From Pseudomonas moorei (GTDB lineage Bacteria > Pseudomonadota > Gammaproteobacteria > Pseudomonadales > Pseudomonadaceae): DNA of 64,000 nucleotides. How positions within the stretch are numbered: the stretch's first letter is position 1; each line of letters opens with the position of its first letter. The stretch is taken from contig NZ_VZPP01000004.1 in the NCBI RefSeq assembly GCF_008801475.1, positions 453,419-517,418 of the forward strand, read 5' to 3'. Both the position numbers and the translations under genes were made by a program. Below the pieces are notes generated by a model. The model ran no database searches, was not told the origin of the DNA, and saw only the letters and a program-made list of their open reading frames with translations. This document shows positions 19,520 to 26,744 of the stretch, one piece after another.

Positions 19520-19714
19520 TCAGTCGACCACCTGATCGAGCATGTGCACCACCTCCTGCTCATTGAGCAGGCCCTTGCGCACCAGGTTTTGCGTCAGCAG
19601 CGAAAGGAACTTGGCGCTGCGATGGCCTTCCAGGTGCTTGAGTTCGGTCAGGGCGTTGTACACCTTGCTGGAAGTGCACAGGCCGACAATGCGGTGCGGA
19701 TTTTGTGTGGGCAT
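19520..19714 (-). CDS. Small conserved hypothetical protein
   Basis: A 64-residue soluble, helical protein (MPTQNPHRIVGLCTSSKVYN...) with AAGGAC seven bases before the ATG at 19714. The pattern LTELKHLEGHRSAKFLSLL and LLNEQEVVHMLDQVVD suggests amphipathic helices. No known domain; function unknown. The longer open frame to 19804 has no ribosome-binding site. Confidence 0.55.
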   Translation of the reverse strand: MPTQNPHRIVGLCTSSKVYNALTELKHLEGHRSAKFLSLLTQNLVRKGLLNEQEVVHMLDQVVD

Positions 19715-19902
19715 GGATTCGTCCTTGTTGTTATCAACCTGTTGTTGGCGGACAGGCCCAAGCTTGCGGGCCTGACATGACATAAATATGACGGTTGTCC
19801 GCAAAGGGACCGATGAGTCAATCTTGCCAACTTGAGCAGCCGAGACTGTCCCGATAGCGACACCGGCGAGATTTATCCAGACTTGCGCCGACAGACGGCC
19901 AT

Positions 19903-19931
19903 GAAAAAGCCCCGCGGATCAGACGGGGCTT
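19903..19931 (-). terminator. Rho-independent terminator of the PVYAQ-repeat gene
   Basis: On the minus strand the stem AAGCCCCG / CGGGGCTT is followed by a T-tract, just after the stop codon of the 19942-20307 gene. Confidence 0.85.
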
Positions 19932-19941
19932 GTTGAGGCTG

Positions 19942-20307
19942 TTACCAGCGTCCATAACCGTGAGGATGGCCATAGTAGCCGCGGGGGCCGTAGTAGACCG
20001 GTCTAGGGCCGTAGTAGATCGGCTGTTGTACGTACACCGGCGCCGGTTGGTAGTAGACCGGAGGCGGTGGTGCATAAACCGGTGCGGGCTGGGCATATAC
20101 CGGTTGGGCATATACCGGTTGGGCGTAGACAGGTTGCGGTGCGACATACACCGGCCGGTTGGCGTTGATCAGGGCCGAGCCGACGATGGCCGTACCGACG
20201 ATCGCTCCAAATACCGCCGCGTCATTACCACCACCATGGGCTTGCGCCTGTCCTGCGACAGCGAGGGCGCCGATCAGCAAGGCTACTGTGGGGATTTTAC
20301 GGATCAT
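19942..20307 (-). CDS. Exported Pro/Tyr/Val-rich repeat protein
   Basis: A 121-residue protein with a Sec signal peptide (MIRKIPTVALLIGALAVAGQ, cleavage probably after AQA), a short GGGNDAAVFGAIVGTAIVGS segment, then a low-complexity tail of PVYAQ, PVYAPPPP and PVYYGP units ending in GYYGHPHGYGRW. Small Pseudomonas envelope proteins with this signal plus glycine-zipper-like segment plus tyrosine-rich tail are common but uncharacterised. It has its own terminator. Function unknown. Confidence 0.7.
   Translation of the reverse strand: MIRKIPTVALLIGALAVAGQAQAHGGGNDAAVFGAIVGTAIVGSALINANRPVYVAPQPVYAQPVYAQPVYAQPAPVYAPPPPVYYQPAPVYVQQPIYYGPRPVYYGPRGYYGHPHGYGRW
20091..20135. repeat. Three 15-bp tandem repeats coding for PVYAQ units
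   Basis: GGGCATATACCGGTT occurs twice in a row (20091-20105 and 20106-20120), followed by a diverged third copy (GGGCGTAGACAGGTT, 20121-20135). On the minus strand each copy encodes one pentapeptide of the PVYAQ tail, so repeat number could vary by slippage. Confidence 0.85.
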
Positions 20308-20553
20308 GATAATTCCTCGGTTCTTCGACCCGGCGCTTGTGTCTGCAATAGACCCAAGGATTGTCGCGGGGATACATCTAAGACAGCGTTTTTTTGAAAA
20401 TCAGCACAGCCGCTAGGTAAATTTTGTGTAAGGTCTGTACCGGCTTGCTTACGGTCGCCTGTGGGAGCGTGCAGGCTTGGGAATATGATCGATCAGAACG
20501 GTGTGGACTGGCTAATCCCGTCCATCTGAAAGTGCAAAGGGAAGGAGCAACAC

Positions 20554-21372
20554 ATGCAGATGAATCCGGACAGAAACACCCAGCTGTGCATGTCCCTCTC
20601 CGGACGCCCCGGCAACTTCGGCCTGCGATTTCATAACCATCTCTATGAACAACTGGGGCTGAATTTCTACTACAAGGCGTTCAGCAGCCAGGACCTGCCG
20701 GGTGCCGTTGGCGGCATTCGCGCCCTGGGGATTCGGGGGTGCGGCGTGTCGATGCCGTTCAAGGAAGCCTGTATTGCCCTGGTCGATGAGCTGGATGCGT
20801 CTGCCGCCGCCATTCAATCGATCAACACCATCGTCAACACGGATGGTCATCTCAAGGCGTATAACACCGACTACATTGCCATCGCCCAACTGCTGGAAAC
20901 CCACGCAGTGCCCAAGGACACCACATTTGCCCTGCGCGGCAGCGGCGGGATGGCCAAGGCCGTGGCCAGTGCCTTTCGCGATGGCGGTTACAAAAATGGC
21001 CTGATCCTGGCGCGCAACGAACGTGCCGGTCGTGCCCTTGCCGAATCCCTGGGCTATCCATGGCAAGCGGAGCTGGGGGGCCGGCGCCCGCAAATGCTGA
21101 TCAACGTCACTCCGATCGGTATGAGCGGCGGCCCGGAGGCCGACCAACTGGCGTTCGAGGTCGACGCGATTTCCTCAGCGGATATCCTCTTCGATGTGGT
21201 GGCGATTCCCTCGGAAACACCGCTGATCGTGCGTGCTCGAGCCGAAGGCAAGCACGTCATTACCGGGCTCGAAGTGATCGCGATCCAGGCGCTGGAGCAG
21301 TTCGTGCTGTATACCGGTGTGCGGCCGACCGCCGAGCAGTTCCAGAAAGCGGTGGCCTTTGCCCGTAGCTAG
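20554..21372 (+). CDS. Shikimate 5-dehydrogenase-like oxidoreductase
   Basis: A 272-residue AroE-superfamily protein. The shikimate-site elements are visible: Lys in GVSMPFKEACIAL, Asn/Asp in QSINTIVNT and AYNTDYIAI, and the nucleotide-binding glycine motif RGSGGMAKAVASAF. Its LSGRPGNFGLRFHN start, in place of the usual GxPIxHSxSP, points to the shikimate dehydrogenase-like (SdhL, HI0607-type) branch, whose activity on shikimate is very low. A GGAG site precedes the ATG. The downstream cupin gene is 12 bases away and probably cotranscribed, so a shared small-molecule pathway is likely but undefined. Confidence 0.85.
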   Translation: MQMNPDRNTQLCMSLSGRPGNFGLRFHNHLYEQLGLNFYYKAFSSQDLPGAVGGIRALGIRGCGVSMPFKEACIALVDELDASAAAIQSINTIVNTDGHLKAYNTDYIAIAQLLETHAVPKDTTFALRGSGGMAKAVASAFRDGGYKNGLILARNERAGRALAESLGYPWQAELGGRRPQMLINVTPIGMSGGPEADQLAFEVDAISSADILFDVVAIPSETPLIVRARAEGKHVITGLEVIAIQALEQFVLYTGVRPTAEQFQKAVAFARS

Positions 21373-21384
21373 AAGGAGGTTTGC

Positions 21385-21903
21385 ATGCATCCGCGCATTC
21401 TCAATCTGAATCAGGTCGAACTCGAACCGCTGCCGGAAAACCTGGCGCCCGGCGGTGAGACGGCCAGCCGCTATCAGCAGCGTCTGGCTCGGGTCGGCCA
21501 GCAACTGGGCGCGCAAAAACTAGGTTATCGCTTGTACGTGCTGGAACCGGGGATGCGTGGCAGCCCGTTTCACAGCCATCGGGTCAACGAGGAGATGTTT
21601 TACGTCGTGGCCGGGGAAGGGCAGGTTCGCCTGGGTGCCGAACGTTTTCCCATCCGTGCGGGCGACGTGATCGCCTGTCCGCCGGGCGGTCCCGAGGCGG
21701 CGCACCAGATCATTAACACCAGCAAGGCCGAGTTGCGCTACCTGGCGGTCAGTACCCAGCAGTCGCCGGAAATCTGCGAATACCCCGATTCCGGCAAATA
21801 TGCGGTGATGGATGACTTCAAGGTCGATGCCGAGGGTAATGTCTCGGGTTTTGTCGCCATTGCCCGACAGGCGGACGGGGTGGATTACTGGGACGGGGAG
21901 TGA
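21385..21903 (+). CDS. Cupin-domain protein
   Basis: A 172-residue single-domain cupin. Metal-ligand motifs appear as PFHSHRVNEEMFYVVAGEG (His, His, Glu) and GGPEAAHQIIN (His). The ATG has a strong AGAAGGAGGTTTGC ribosome-binding region and follows the SdhL-like gene by 12 bases. Proteins of this type range from isomerases to dioxygenases and regulators; the reaction cannot be predicted. Confidence 0.8.
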   Translation: MHPRILNLNQVELEPLPENLAPGGETASRYQQRLARVGQQLGAQKLGYRLYVLEPGMRGSPFHSHRVNEEMFYVVAGEGQVRLGAERFPIRAGDVIACPPGGPEAAHQIINTSKAELRYLAVSTQQSPEICEYPDSGKYAVMDDFKVDAEGNVSGFVAIARQADGVDYWDGE

Positions 21904-21936
21904 ACGATTCCCGGATCGAATCGACAAAGATGTACA

Positions 21937-21966
21937 TGTGGCGAGGGAGCACGCGCCCTCGCCACA
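21937..21966. repeat. REP-type hairpin
   Basis: TGTGGCGAGGG and CCCTCGCCACA form an 11-bp perfect inverted repeat around a short loop, between the convergent cupin and yceH genes. It is a Pseudomonas REP variant also seen near 30.4 kb. Confidence 0.8.
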
Positions 21967-21990
21967 GGGTTTTTGTTCAACTGGTTATGG

Positions 21991-22638
21991 TTATTCAAGC
22001 CGTGCCAAACGCTCTTCCAGTGCCGTAATCCGCGCCTCCAGCTCTTCGATGCGCTCGACCGAAACACCGCTACCGCCGCCACGTTCGACCGGATTCTGCC
22101 GCGCCGCAAGGATCGCGTCGATATCCGCCGGATCACCCAGGGCATGCATGTAGCGGTCTTCACGCTGGCCGGCCTGGCGCGGAATCAGCAGCGCCAGCCC
22201 TCGGGCAATCAAGCGCTCCAGTTGATGCACCACTTGCTCGGCGTCTTCGAAATCATGCATGCGGCCGCTGCGGGTCAGCAGTTCATTGATGGTTTGTGGT
22301 CCACGCAGGAACAATAATCCGGCCAGAATGACCTGCGCCGGCACCAGTTCCAGCGCCTTGTCGACCTTGTGCTCCCAGCGATCCGCGCGACTGCCCATCA
22401 CCAATTTGGCGAAGCCGCGTCCCTCAAGGGCACGCAAGCTCTGGCCAACCTGGCCCTGGGTCAGGTTCATCACCGGTTCTCGGCTGGTTTTCTGGTTGCA
22501 GGCGATTACCAAGGCATTAAGGGTCAGCGGGTAGGTTTCCGGGCTGGTGGCCTGTTTTTCGATCAAAGAGCCCAGAATGCGGATTTCCGTGCTGTTGAGT
22601 CGCGGCTCGTCATAGGTCGTCTCTTGCTCGGTGATCAT
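21991..22638 (-). CDS. yceH: YceH family protein (DUF480)
   Basis: A 215-residue protein with two winged-helix units. Family blocks include [36 protein letters not shown] and the SGRMHDFED stretch. It ends in a short coiled coil ([20 protein letters not shown]). YceH is conserved in gammaproteobacteria but has no established function. The ATG at 22638 is near the family-typical start; the gene is divergent from the epimerase operon. Confidence 0.9.
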   Translation of the reverse strand: MITEQETTYDEPRLNSTEIRILGSLIEKQATSPETYPLTLNALVIACNQKTSREPVMNLTQGQVGQSLRALEGRGFAKLVMGSRADRWEHKVDKALELVPAQVILAGLLFLRGPQTINELLTRSGRMHDFEDAEQVVHQLERLIARGLALLIPRQAGQREDRYMHALGDPADIDAILAARQNPVERGGGSGVSVERIEELEARITALEERLARLE

Positions 22639-22948
22639 GGTTCTGCGTCCTTACCCGATTCAGGTTTTCACATGCGTGGAAGCACTTTAATTAGGTGTGC
22701 GACAATGGCAACAGAATTCGTGCACCTTCTGGGTCGTAGTCAATGAAGGTTTAACGAAATTTTAACGAAATTTTTACAAATGGGCGGGCACCGTATGCGG
22801 GGCCACGGACCGCATGTCCCTGAAGCGGGGATTTGCGCGTTTCTTGCGTCGACAACGTCACCGGCCTTAAGTAATGGAAGATGGAGCAAGGCATGAAGTT
22901 GATGTTGGTATCAGCCGGACAAAATGTGCTCATTAGCGCACAGGCAGC
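22639..22948. other. Divergent control region between yceH and the envelope-glycan operon
   Basis: A 310-base interval without a gene. It contains an unusually A/T-rich patch with 11-bp tandem repeats (listed separately) about 110 bases from yceH and 170 from the epimerase. The rest, including a GGGCGGGCACCGTATGCGGG stretch, shows nothing I can assign. Confidence 0.6.
22750..22782 (+). promoter_or_regulatory. Three 11-bp direct repeats, OmpR-family type
   Basis: TTTAACGAAAT occurs twice in perfect tandem (22750-22760, 22761-22771), followed by a third copy matching 7 of 11 positions (TTTTACAAATG). An 11-bp period is the usual half-site spacing for winged-helix response regulators (PhoB, PhoP, PmrA, ColR types). 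It lies upstream of the operon for envelope-sugar transfer, which fits such control. The particular regulator is not identified. Confidence 0.5.
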
Positions 22949-23926
22949 ATGACTATTCTGATTACCGGCGCTGCCGGATTCATTGGGTTTCACACGGCCC
23001 GGCGTCTATGCCTGGACGGCCATGAAGTGGTTGGCATCGACAACCTCAATGACTATTACGACGTCACGCTCAAGCGTGCGCGACTCAAAGAACTGCAGTC
23101 CTTGCCGGGCTTTCGTTTCGAGAGACTGGACATTGTCGATAAACCGGCCTTGATGGCGTTGTTTCGCGATAACCCCTTTACCGAAGTGGTGCATCTGGCC
23201 GCTCAGGCAGGCGTGCGCTATTCGCTGGACAATCCTGACGTCTACGGGCAATCGAACCTGGTCGGCTTCCTCAATGTGCTGGAAGCCTGCCGCCACCATC
23301 GCCCCGCGCATTTGATCTACGCTTCCAGCAGTTCGGTGTACGGCAGCAACAGTAAAATGCCGTTCAGCATCGAGGACGCGGTCGATCATCCCATTTCATT
23401 GTATGCCGCGACCAAACGCGCCAATGAACTGCTGGCCGAGAGTTATTGCCACCTGTACGGCATGAAGGCCAGCGGGCTGCGCTTCTTTACGGTTTACGGA
23501 CCGTGGGGGCGGCCTGACATGGCGCTGTTCAAGTTTACCGAGGCGATGCTCAAAGGCCTGCCGATCGATATCTATAATCAGGGCCAGATGGCGCGGGACT
23601 TCACGTACATCGACGATATCGTCGAAAGCATCGCCCGGCTGCGTACACGACCACCGGAATCGACCGGGGAGCGCGAAGGTGTCAACCGGTTGTTCAATAT
23701 CGGTCGCGGCAAGCCAGTGGCACTGCTGGAGTTCGTCGACTGTCTGGAAGCGGCGCTGGGTATGCAAGCCCAACGCAATTATCTTCCGCTGCAGGCTGGC
23801 GATGTAGTCAAGACCTGGGCCGATGTGTCGGCACTGGCAGAGTGGGTCGATTTCAGTCCGCAGGTGCCGGTTGGCACCGGCGTCGGGGAGTTTGTGAAGT
23901 GGTATCGCCAGTTTTATCAGTTATGA
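22949..23926 (+). CDS. UDP-glucuronate 4-epimerase-like NAD-dependent epimerase
   Basis: A 325-residue extended short-chain dehydrogenase. The NAD site is TGAAGFIGFHTARRL at residues 6-20; catalysis uses the S(S)V and YxxxK elements in YASSSSVYGSN and SLYAATKRANE. DNLNDYYDVTLKRARL and RFFTVYGPWGRPDMAL are features I associate with UDP-glucuronate/UDP-galacturonate epimerases (LpsL, WbpP-related branch). It is the first gene of a six-gene operon and probably supplies the activated sugar (UDP-GalA is the best guess) for the following glycosyltransferases. Confidence 0.85.
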   Translation: MTILITGAAGFIGFHTARRLCLDGHEVVGIDNLNDYYDVTLKRARLKELQSLPGFRFERLDIVDKPALMALFRDNPFTEVVHLAAQAGVRYSLDNPDVYGQSNLVGFLNVLEACRHHRPAHLIYASSSSVYGSNSKMPFSIEDAVDHPISLYAATKRANELLAESYCHLYGMKASGLRFFTVYGPWGRPDMALFKFTEAMLKGLPIDIYNQGQMARDFTYIDDIVESIARLRTRPPESTGEREGVNRLFNIGRGKPVALLEFVDCLEAALGMQAQRNYLPLQAGDVVKTWADVSALAEWVDFSPQVPVGTGVGEFVKWYRQFYQL

Positions 23927-23972
23927 ACCATTCTCCCTTGAAAACAAAAGAGCAAGGCAAAAGAGCGCCTCT

Positions 23973-24713
23973 ATGAGCAATGACATTTTTGTATCGGTAC
24001 TGATCCCCGCGAAGAACGAAGCGAATAACCTCAAGCCCTTGCTTGAGGAAGTCCGCGTGGCGCTGGCGGATGAGTCTTATGAAATCATCGTCGTCGACGA
24101 TGGCAGTACCGATGCCACCTTGCACGAACTGCAGCAGGCCAAAAACAATGGCCTGAGCCAGTTACGCATCCTGCATCATGATTGCTCCCTGGGGCAAAGC
24201 ACCTCGCTGTACCACGCGGCGCAGGCTGCTCGCGGGCAGTGGCTGGCCACGCTCGATGGCGATGGGCAGAACGACCCGGCGGACATCCCGGGCATGTTGG
24301 CGCTGGTGCGTAACCAGCCAGCCAATGGTGATTTGCAACTGGTGGCGGGCCACCGGGTCAACCGCCGCGACACCGCGAGCAAGCGCTGGGCTTCGCGTTT
24401 TGCCAATGGCCTGCGCAGCCGTCTGCTCAAGGACTCCACGCCAGATACTGGCTGTGGTTTGAAACTGATTCAACGCGCGGCGTTTTTGCGCCTGCCGTAC
24501 TTCGATCATATGCATCGGTACATTCCTGCGTTGATCCAGCGTCACAATGGCAAGATGGTCGTCCATCCGGTCAACCACCGGCACCGCACTGCCGGCGTGT
24601 CCAAGTACGGCAATATCGACCGCGCCCTGGTCGGCATCCTCGACCTCTTCGGCGTGTGGTGGCTGATCAAGCGTACCCGTCTGAATACTCAGGCCCGGGA
24701 GGTTCAGGAATGA
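23973..24713 (+). CDS. GT2 polyprenyl-phosphate glycosyltransferase (DPM1/GtrB/RgtE type)
   Basis: A 246-residue GT-A fold enzyme. The donor-binding motifs are VSVLIPAKNEANNL, IIVVDDGSTDATL and TLDGDGQNDPADIP, and the acceptor region PDTGCGLKLIQR. Such enzymes move a sugar from a nucleotide onto undecaprenyl- or dodecaprenyl-phosphate at the inner face of the membrane. Compared with GtrB it lacks two C-terminal membrane segments and ends in a short hydrophobic patch (LFGVWWLIK), so membrane association may depend on the next gene's product. Its stop overlaps the following ATG. Confidence 0.87.
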   Translation: MSNDIFVSVLIPAKNEANNLKPLLEEVRVALADESYEIIVVDDGSTDATLHELQQAKNNGLSQLRILHHDCSLGQSTSLYHAAQAARGQWLATLDGDGQNDPADIPGMLALVRNQPANGDLQLVAGHRVNRRDTASKRWASRFANGLRSRLLKDSTPDTGCGLKLIQRAAFLRLPYFDHMHRYIPALIQRHNGKMVVHPVNHRHRTAGVSKYGNIDRALVGILDLFGVWWLIKRTRLNTQAREVQE

Positions 24714-24988
24714 ACCTTTCCCGCGAATCCCTGTGGCTGGTGATCGGCTTTGCCGGCCAGCTCGCGTTTACCGGTCGTTTCGTTCTGCAGTGGCTGTACA
24801 GCGAATACAAAAAACGCAGCGTGATCCCGACCAGCTTCTGGTACCTGAGCATCGTCGGCAGCGCCCTGCTGCTGATGTATGCCATTTACCGTCAAGACCC
24901 GGTGTTCATCGCCGGCCAGGCCTTTGGCTTTATTGTGTATCTGCGCAACCTGCAATTGATTGCAAAAAGCAAAAACCTCAAGGAGTAA
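24710..24988 (+). CDS. LAB_N-domain small membrane protein
   Basis: A 92-residue protein with about three hydrophobic segments and the LAB_N (lipid A biosynthesis N-terminal) signature FTGRFVLQWLYSEYKKRS and PTSFWYLSIVGS. It is coupled to the GT2 gene by an ATGA overlap and has a GGGAGG ribosome-binding site. In other bacteria LAB_N proteins accompany DPM1-like transferases and ArnT-like enzymes in lipid A or LPS decoration. A role as membrane anchor or flippase component is an inference. Confidence 0.85.
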   Translation: MNLSRESLWLVIGFAGQLAFTGRFVLQWLYSEYKKRSVIPTSFWYLSIVGSALLLMYAIYRQDPVFIAGQAFGFIVYLRNLQLIAKSKNLKE

Positions 24989-24991
24989 GTC

Positions 24992-26500
24992 ATGCGCAGG
25001 TCGTTGTCGCCCAGGGTCGAATGCCTGGGCTTGATGCTGCTCGCCCTGCTTTTGGTCGGTGCCGGCCTGGGCCTGCGTCAAGTGCAGAACGTCGATGAAG
25101 AGCGTTTCCTCGGCGTGGCCCTGGAGATGCTGCACAACGGTTCATGGCTGATTCCCCACCGTGCCGGGGAAATCTATGGCGACAAACCACCGATTTTCAT
25201 GTGGGCGGTGGCGTTCTTCGCCTGGCTCACCGGCAAACCCAACCTTGCCCTGTTCATACCCGGGCTGTTTTCCGCAGTGACCGTCACGGCCATGGTCTAT
25301 GACCTCGGTCGCCGGCTGTGGAACCAGCGCATCGGACGCATTGCCGCGCTGTTGTACCTGGCGACCTACCAGACCTACAGCATCCTGCGCACCGGGCAGA
25401 TCGACAGCTTTCTGGTTCTGTTCACCACGCTGGGCCTCTACGGCCTGGCCCGCCATCTGTTGCTGGGGCCGGCATGGCGCTGGTTCTACATAGGCTGTGC
25501 GGGCATGGGGATCGGGGTGATCACCAAAGGCGTGGGCTTTCTGCCCGCGCTGATGCTGATCCCTTATGCCTATGCGGTGCGCAAGGATTGGCCGGGCGTG
25601 GTGGCCATGCCGGGCCAGGCGCGCAAATGGTGGCTCGGGTTGCTGGTGATGCTGGCGGCGATTGCGGTCTGGCTGTTACCCATGGCGTTGTCCATCGTAT
25701 TCAATGGCTCCGCTGACGAGGTGGCCTATGCCCGGGAAATCCTACTGCGCCAGACCGCCGGGCGCTACGCCGCTTCGTGGGACCACCGCGAACCCTTCTG
25801 GTACTTTTTCACCAACGTCATTCCGCAATACTGGCTGCCTTTGGTACTGGCCTTGCCATGGCTGGTGCCGGCCTGGCGCCGTCAGCTGAAAAAACGTGAC
25901 GGCCGGGTGCTGGTGCTGCTCGGATGGGTCGCACTGGTGGTGCTGTTCTTTTGCATCAGCGCCGGCAAGCGCAAGTTGTACATCTACCCGGCGCTGCCGG
26001 GGCTGGTGCTGGCGGCTGCGCCGCTGATCCCCTGGTTGCTGCAACGCTGGTTCAAGCAGCGTCCGCGCTTGCAACGGGTATTTCCGGCCCTGGTGGTGGG
26101 CTGGTTCGTGCTGTGGTTCGCCCGCGGGGTTATCGAACCGATCAGCGACGGCGCCAATCCGCACGTCGCCATCATGGAGCAAGCAGCGTCCATGACCCAC
26201 GGTGCGGATCTGGTTCTGGTCCAGTGGCGCGAGGGTCATTGGCTGTACGCCCGTCAGCCGATCGTGCATTTCGGTATGGCCGAGTCGACGGTCGAGCAGG
26301 CGGCACAATGGCTGCGTGAACACCCGCAGGCCTATGCCCTGGTGCCGGACGATGTCCTGGCCCGGTGCTTCAAGCCCGAAGCGACACATGAGCTGGGTGA
26401 AACATCTCGGGCCGAGTGGTCGATCGTCGGCGCCGATGCCGATAACGGCAAATGCCATCCGGGCCAGCCTGAGCATGTTTATCGTTTCAGTTGGGATTGA
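24992..26500 (+). CDS. ArnT-like GT-C glycosyltransferase
   Basis: A 502-residue polytopic inner-membrane protein of the GT39/GT83 group, which transfers a sugar from a polyprenyl phosphate to a periplasmic acceptor such as lipid A or core. The first periplasmic loop has the acidic motif NVDEERFLG (D35, E36) and GDKPPIFMW, and the second acidic position is D138 in ILRTGQIDSF. All the residues usually needed for catalysis are therefore kept. AAGGAGTAAGTC precedes the ATG, three bases after the LAB_N stop. Confidence 0.86.
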   Translation: MRRSLSPRVECLGLMLLALLLVGAGLGLRQVQNVDEERFLGVALEMLHNGSWLIPHRAGEIYGDKPPIFMWAVAFFAWLTGKPNLALFIPGLFSAVTVTAMVYDLGRRLWNQRIGRIAALLYLATYQTYSILRTGQIDSFLVLFTTLGLYGLARHLLLGPAWRWFYIGCAGMGIGVITKGVGFLPALMLIPYAYAVRKDWPGVVAMPGQARKWWLGLLVMLAAIAVWLLPMALSIVFNGSADEVAYAREILLRQTAGRYAASWDHREPFWYFFTNVIPQYWLPLVLALPWLVPAWRRQLKKRDGRVLVLLGWVALVVLFFCISAGKRKLYIYPALPGLVLAAAPLIPWLLQRWFKQRPRLQRVFPALVVGWFVLWFARGVIEPISDGANPHVAIMEQAASMTHGADLVLVQWREGHWLYARQPIVHFGMAESTVEQAAQWLREHPQAYALVPDDVLARCFKPEATHELGETSRAEWSIVGADADNGKCHPGQPEHVYRFSWD

Positions 26501-26511
26501 GAAAAAAAGCA

Positions 26512-26739
26512 ATGAGCAAAGCAAGGAAGGCTGGGCTGCTGGTTGTCGTTGTTGCGTTAGCGTTGGTAATCACTAGAGGGTGGCGCTTGTTGCCCAGTGA
26601 TGAGTCCGACAACATCACCGAACTGGACGGCGAGGGCATGACAATGGACACCGCTGGCGACCTGTATGTCGTCAGCGAGCCCAATCAGCCCTACCGCTTC
26701 AGCAAGACCAAGAACGCTCAAGTAGCCGCTGCGGAGTAG
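26512..26739 (+). CDS. Small one-TM protein in the envelope-glycan operon
   Basis: A 75-residue protein with one N-terminal membrane segment (AGLLVVVVALALVITRGW) and a short acidic periplasmic part (LPSDESDNITELDGEGMTM). No domain is recognised. Its position, 11 bases after the first GT-C gene and 5 before the second, suggests a helper or regulatory peptide for these transferases, but no similarity supports a specific role. Confidence 0.65.
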   Translation: MSKARKAGLLVVVVALALVITRGWRLLPSDESDNITELDGEGMTMDTAGDLYVVSEPNQPYRFSKTKNAQVAAAE

Positions 26740-26744
26740 CCTTG

